A stretch of 64,000 nucleotides of DNA from Clostridia bacterium (GTDB lineage: Bacteria > Bacillota > Clostridia > Oscillospirales > Acutalibacteraceae). The number at the start of each line of letters is the position of its first letter. The stretch's first letter is position 1. Position numbers and translations under genes: made by a program. Shown here piece after piece: positions 62,269 through 64,000 of this stretch. The stretch covers positions 1-64,000 of the forward strand of contig JAFQVM010000030.1 in assembly GCA_017407995.1 (NCBI GenBank), in the 5' to 3' direction. Under the pieces are notes generated by a model. The model saw nothing but the letters and a program-made list of their open reading frames with translations, ran no database searches and had not been told where the DNA came from.

Positions 62269-63234
62269 TTGGATATGAACTTTAAAAAAATGAATACTTC
62301 TGCAGCACTCGCCCCTATGGCAGGAGTTGCAGACAAAGCTTTCAGAGAGCTTTGCATGAGCTATGGCGCCGCTTACTGTGTCGGTGAGATGGCAAGTTCA
62401 AAAGGCATAAGCATGAACGACAGAAAGTCAGAGGAACTTCTGTCACTCTCTGCAAAAGAGCGTCCCGCTGGAGTGCAGATATTCGGCGACAATCCCGAAA
62501 TTATGGCAAATGCAGCACAGATGTGCCTTAAATATAATCCTGATTTTATAGACATAAATATGGGGTGCCCTGCACCAAAGGTTGCAGGAAACGGAGGCGG
62601 CAGCGCTCTGATGAAACGTCCCGAACTCGCCGCCGAAATAGTGGAGCACTGCGTCAAAGTATCTCCTGTACCCGTAACGGTTAAAATGCGCTCGGGCTGG
62701 GACGATGACAGCATAAACGCAGTACAGCTCGCCACTCTATGTGAACAAGCCGGTGCTGCTGCAATAACAGTTCATGGCCGAACAAGGCAACAGATGTATG
62801 CGCCACCTGTAAACTTAGATATTATCACCCAGGTGAAATCAGCCGTCAAAATACCTGTTATAGGAAACGGTGATATAATTGACGGCCCCTGTGCATCTGC
62901 TATGATGGAGCAAACCGGATGCGACATGGTAATGGTAGGCCGAGGTGCACTCGGCAGGCCGTGGGTATTCAAGCAAATAAGCGAGTTTTTAAAAAATGGC
63001 ATACTCTTACCTGAGCCGTCTGTTGAAGAGCGTATGGACGTAATGCTTTGCCATATAAGCGCACTTATAGCAAACAAGGGAGATTATATCGGCATCCGTG
63101 AAGCACGAAAGCACTCCGCTTGGTACATCAAGGGGATAAAGGGCGCTGCTTCTTTCCGCCGTGAAATCGGTATGCTCGAGAGCTTTGAGCAGCTCAAAGA
63201 ATTGTCAAAAAAAGTTATAGAATCAACTAAATAA
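62269..63234 (+). CDS. tRNA-dihydrouridine synthase (Dus family, DusB-like)
   Basis: A 321-residue FMN-binding TIM barrel: ALAPMAGVADKAFRELC, FIDINMGCPAPKVAGNGGGSALM with the catalytic cysteine, VTVKMRSGWDD, ITVHGRTRQQMY and IPVIGNGDI, MVMVGRGALGRPWVF. It reduces uridines in tRNA D-loops. Start: AGGAGG is 8 bases before a TTG at 62269; an ATG 6 bases later is possible but less well spaced. Confidence 0.95.
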   Translation: MDMNFKKMNTSAALAPMAGVADKAFRELCMSYGAAYCVGEMASSKGISMNDRKSEELLSLSAKERPAGVQIFGDNPEIMANAAQMCLKYNPDFIDINMGCPAPKVAGNGGGSALMKRPELAAEIVEHCVKVSPVPVTVKMRSGWDDDSINAVQLATLCEQAGAAAITVHGRTRQQMYAPPVNLDIITQVKSAVKIPVIGNGDIIDGPCASAMMEQTGCDMVMVGRGALGRPWVFKQISEFLKNGILLPEPSVEERMDVMLCHISALIANKGDYIGIREARKHSAWYIKGIKGAASFRREIGMLESFEQLKELSKKVIESTK

Positions 63235-63265
63235 AAAAATCCGCCGTTATACGGCGGATTTTTAA
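63235..63265. terminator. Bidirectional terminator between dus and ftsZ
   Basis: AAAAATCCGCCGT (63235-63247) / ACGGCGGATTTTT (63251-63263). The ftsZ stop codon is 4 bases away. Confidence 0.88.
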
Positions 63266-63266
63266 T

Positions 63267-64000
63267 TTATCTGTTGTGGTTCGGGAAGCTGTCAAGAATG
63301 ATGCTGAACTCATCGTCCGGATTCTCAATCGGCTTTCTGGGCTGAACAAAATCAGGTTGTCTAATCTCGTCACTCTTTGCCGGAGGAGTAATTCTTGTCT
63401 GCTCGTATTCAGGCTCTGCTTTAGAAGCGTCATCCTGCGCCTCAGCCTTGGGAGCTGCCGACTGTTCTGTGTATACCGCAGACTTCGGCTTATCCTCAAA
63501 ACCTGTTGCGATAACAGTAATCATCATCTCGTCATCCATAGACTCGTCAAATGCGATACCCCAAGTGATATCTGCATCGGGATGTGCCTGCTCCGTAATA
63601 AGCTCTGCTGCACCCTCAACATCGTCAAGGTCAATGTCAGGAGCTGCTGTGAAGCTGATGATAACACCCTTAGCACCTGCAATGGATGTCTCAAGCAGCG
63701 GACTGCTGATTGAGCCCTTTGCTGCCTCTGTAGCCTTGTCCTTGCCCGATGCCTTTGAGAAGCCCATATGAGCATATCCGGCATCTTTCATGATTGTTGT
63801 TACATCAGCAAAGTCGAGGTTAACATAGCCCGGTACCTTGATAAGCTCTGAGATGCTCTTAACACCGTGGAGAAGAACCTCATCAGCCATCTCAAACGCC
63901 TCAGCAAAAGTCATTTTCTGCTCAGTGCGCATAGCCTTAAGCTGCTCGTTGGGAATAACGATAAGGCTGTCCACATTCTGGGCAAGATTCTCTATACCCT
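63267..64000 (-). CDS. ftsZ: Cell division protein FtsZ, C-terminal part (partial)
   Basis: The frame is open to the window edge; the visible 244 residues are the second half of FtsZ. SLIVIPNEQL, GVKSISELIKVPGYVNLDFADVTTIMKDAGYAHMG and the DADITWGIAFDESMDDEMMITVIATGF T7-loop region are typical. FtsZ forms the division ring. A disordered Pro/Glu/Lys linker follows, and the protein ends IILDSFPNHNR, which only loosely resembles the usual DIP-x-FLR membrane-tether peptide. The GTP-binding half lies beyond the window. Confidence 0.97.
   Translation of the reverse strand, partial: GIENLAQNVDSLIVIPNEQLKAMRTEQKMTFAEAFEMADEVLLHGVKSISELIKVPGYVNLDFADVTTIMKDAGYAHMGFSKASGKDKATEAAKGSISSPLLETSIAGAKGVIISFTAAPDIDLDDVEGAAELITEQAHPDADITWGIAFDESMDDEMMITVIATGFEDKPKSAVYTEQSAAPKAEAQDDASKAEPEYEQTRITPPAKSDEIRQPDFVQPRKPIENPDDEFSIILDSFPNHNR

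Noticed and set aside
1-64000. Insertion sequences, prophage, CRISPR arrays, tRNA or rRNA genes
   Set aside because: No transposase, integrase, phage structural gene, regularly spaced direct repeats or recognisable tRNA/rRNA sequence was seen on either strand.

Overview
The window looks like a chromosomal segment of a low-to-moderate G+C, spore-forming, anaerobic gut Clostridium relative, most likely in the Oscillospiraceae/Ruminococcaceae group. This placement is inference. It rests on an alpha/beta-type small acid-soluble spore protein, the hrcA-grpE-dnaK-dnaJ operon with a CIRCE operator, a Prp-cleavable L27, FMN and SAM-I riboswitches, a Na+-pumping decarboxylase with a free biotin carrier, GPH-family sugar transporters, many cytoplasmic glycosidases and a commensal-type serpin. 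About a fifth of the genes start with TTG or GTG behind a strong Shine-Dalgarno. No tRNA, rRNA, CRISPR, phage or insertion sequence was seen.

Layout. 1-880: tail of a surface protein with a Cys/His-rich C-terminus, a dispersed palindromic repeat and the spore protein. 881-4749 (minus): yhaM, DUF2804, prmA and a GH43 glycosidase in one direction. 4750-7080 (plus): FMN riboswitch-ribU, then SAM-I riboswitch-metK. 7133-10023: a GPH transporter and divergent hemW. 10085-12938 (minus): an ECF sigma factor, an anti-sigma-like membrane protein, a lipoprotein serpin and a small exported protein, packed as one operon. 13110-16481 (minus): GlcNAc-type kinase, SIS isomerase and a GH84 hexosaminidase without signal peptide. 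16701-20079: a USP-like protein, a CE15-like esterase, ispE and a PHP phosphatase. 20252-28466 (plus): ACT/UPF0210 pair, rmlD, then Gls24-fakA-recG and a second GPH transporter. 28615-30360 (minus): a 2H phosphoesterase and rplU-prp-rpmA. 30367-38069 (minus): lon-engB-lysA-GH4-lgt-folD. 38276-43129 (minus): the heat-shock operon. 43298-47367: a HAD phosphatase, lepA and a third GPH transporter. 47700-52524 (plus): glyQS followed by the four-gene Na+ decarboxylase. 52642-54624: rarA and a YhhN protein. 54665-58068 (minus): FHA-SEDS-PBP cell-wall cluster. 58288-62104: a lipoprotein, an SDR and two related zinc-ribbon membrane proteins. 62269-64000: dus, then the 3' end of ftsZ on the opposite strand.

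How the parts fit. Carbohydrate use appears to be import of oligosaccharides by GPH symporters followed by intracellular hydrolysis (GH43, GH84, GH4, CE15-like). Oxaloacetate decarboxylation probably builds a sodium gradient that such symporters could use.

The most interesting places are four. The sigma/anti-sigma/serpin operon has a predicted Met-Ser scissile bond like that of alpha-1-antitrypsin. The zinc-ribbon/coiled-coil membrane paralogs include one copy interrupted by a single in-frame stop. The Cys/His C-terminal tail of the truncated surface protein may be a recurring sorting or anchoring element. A 39-codon open frame lies between the third transporter and lepA.
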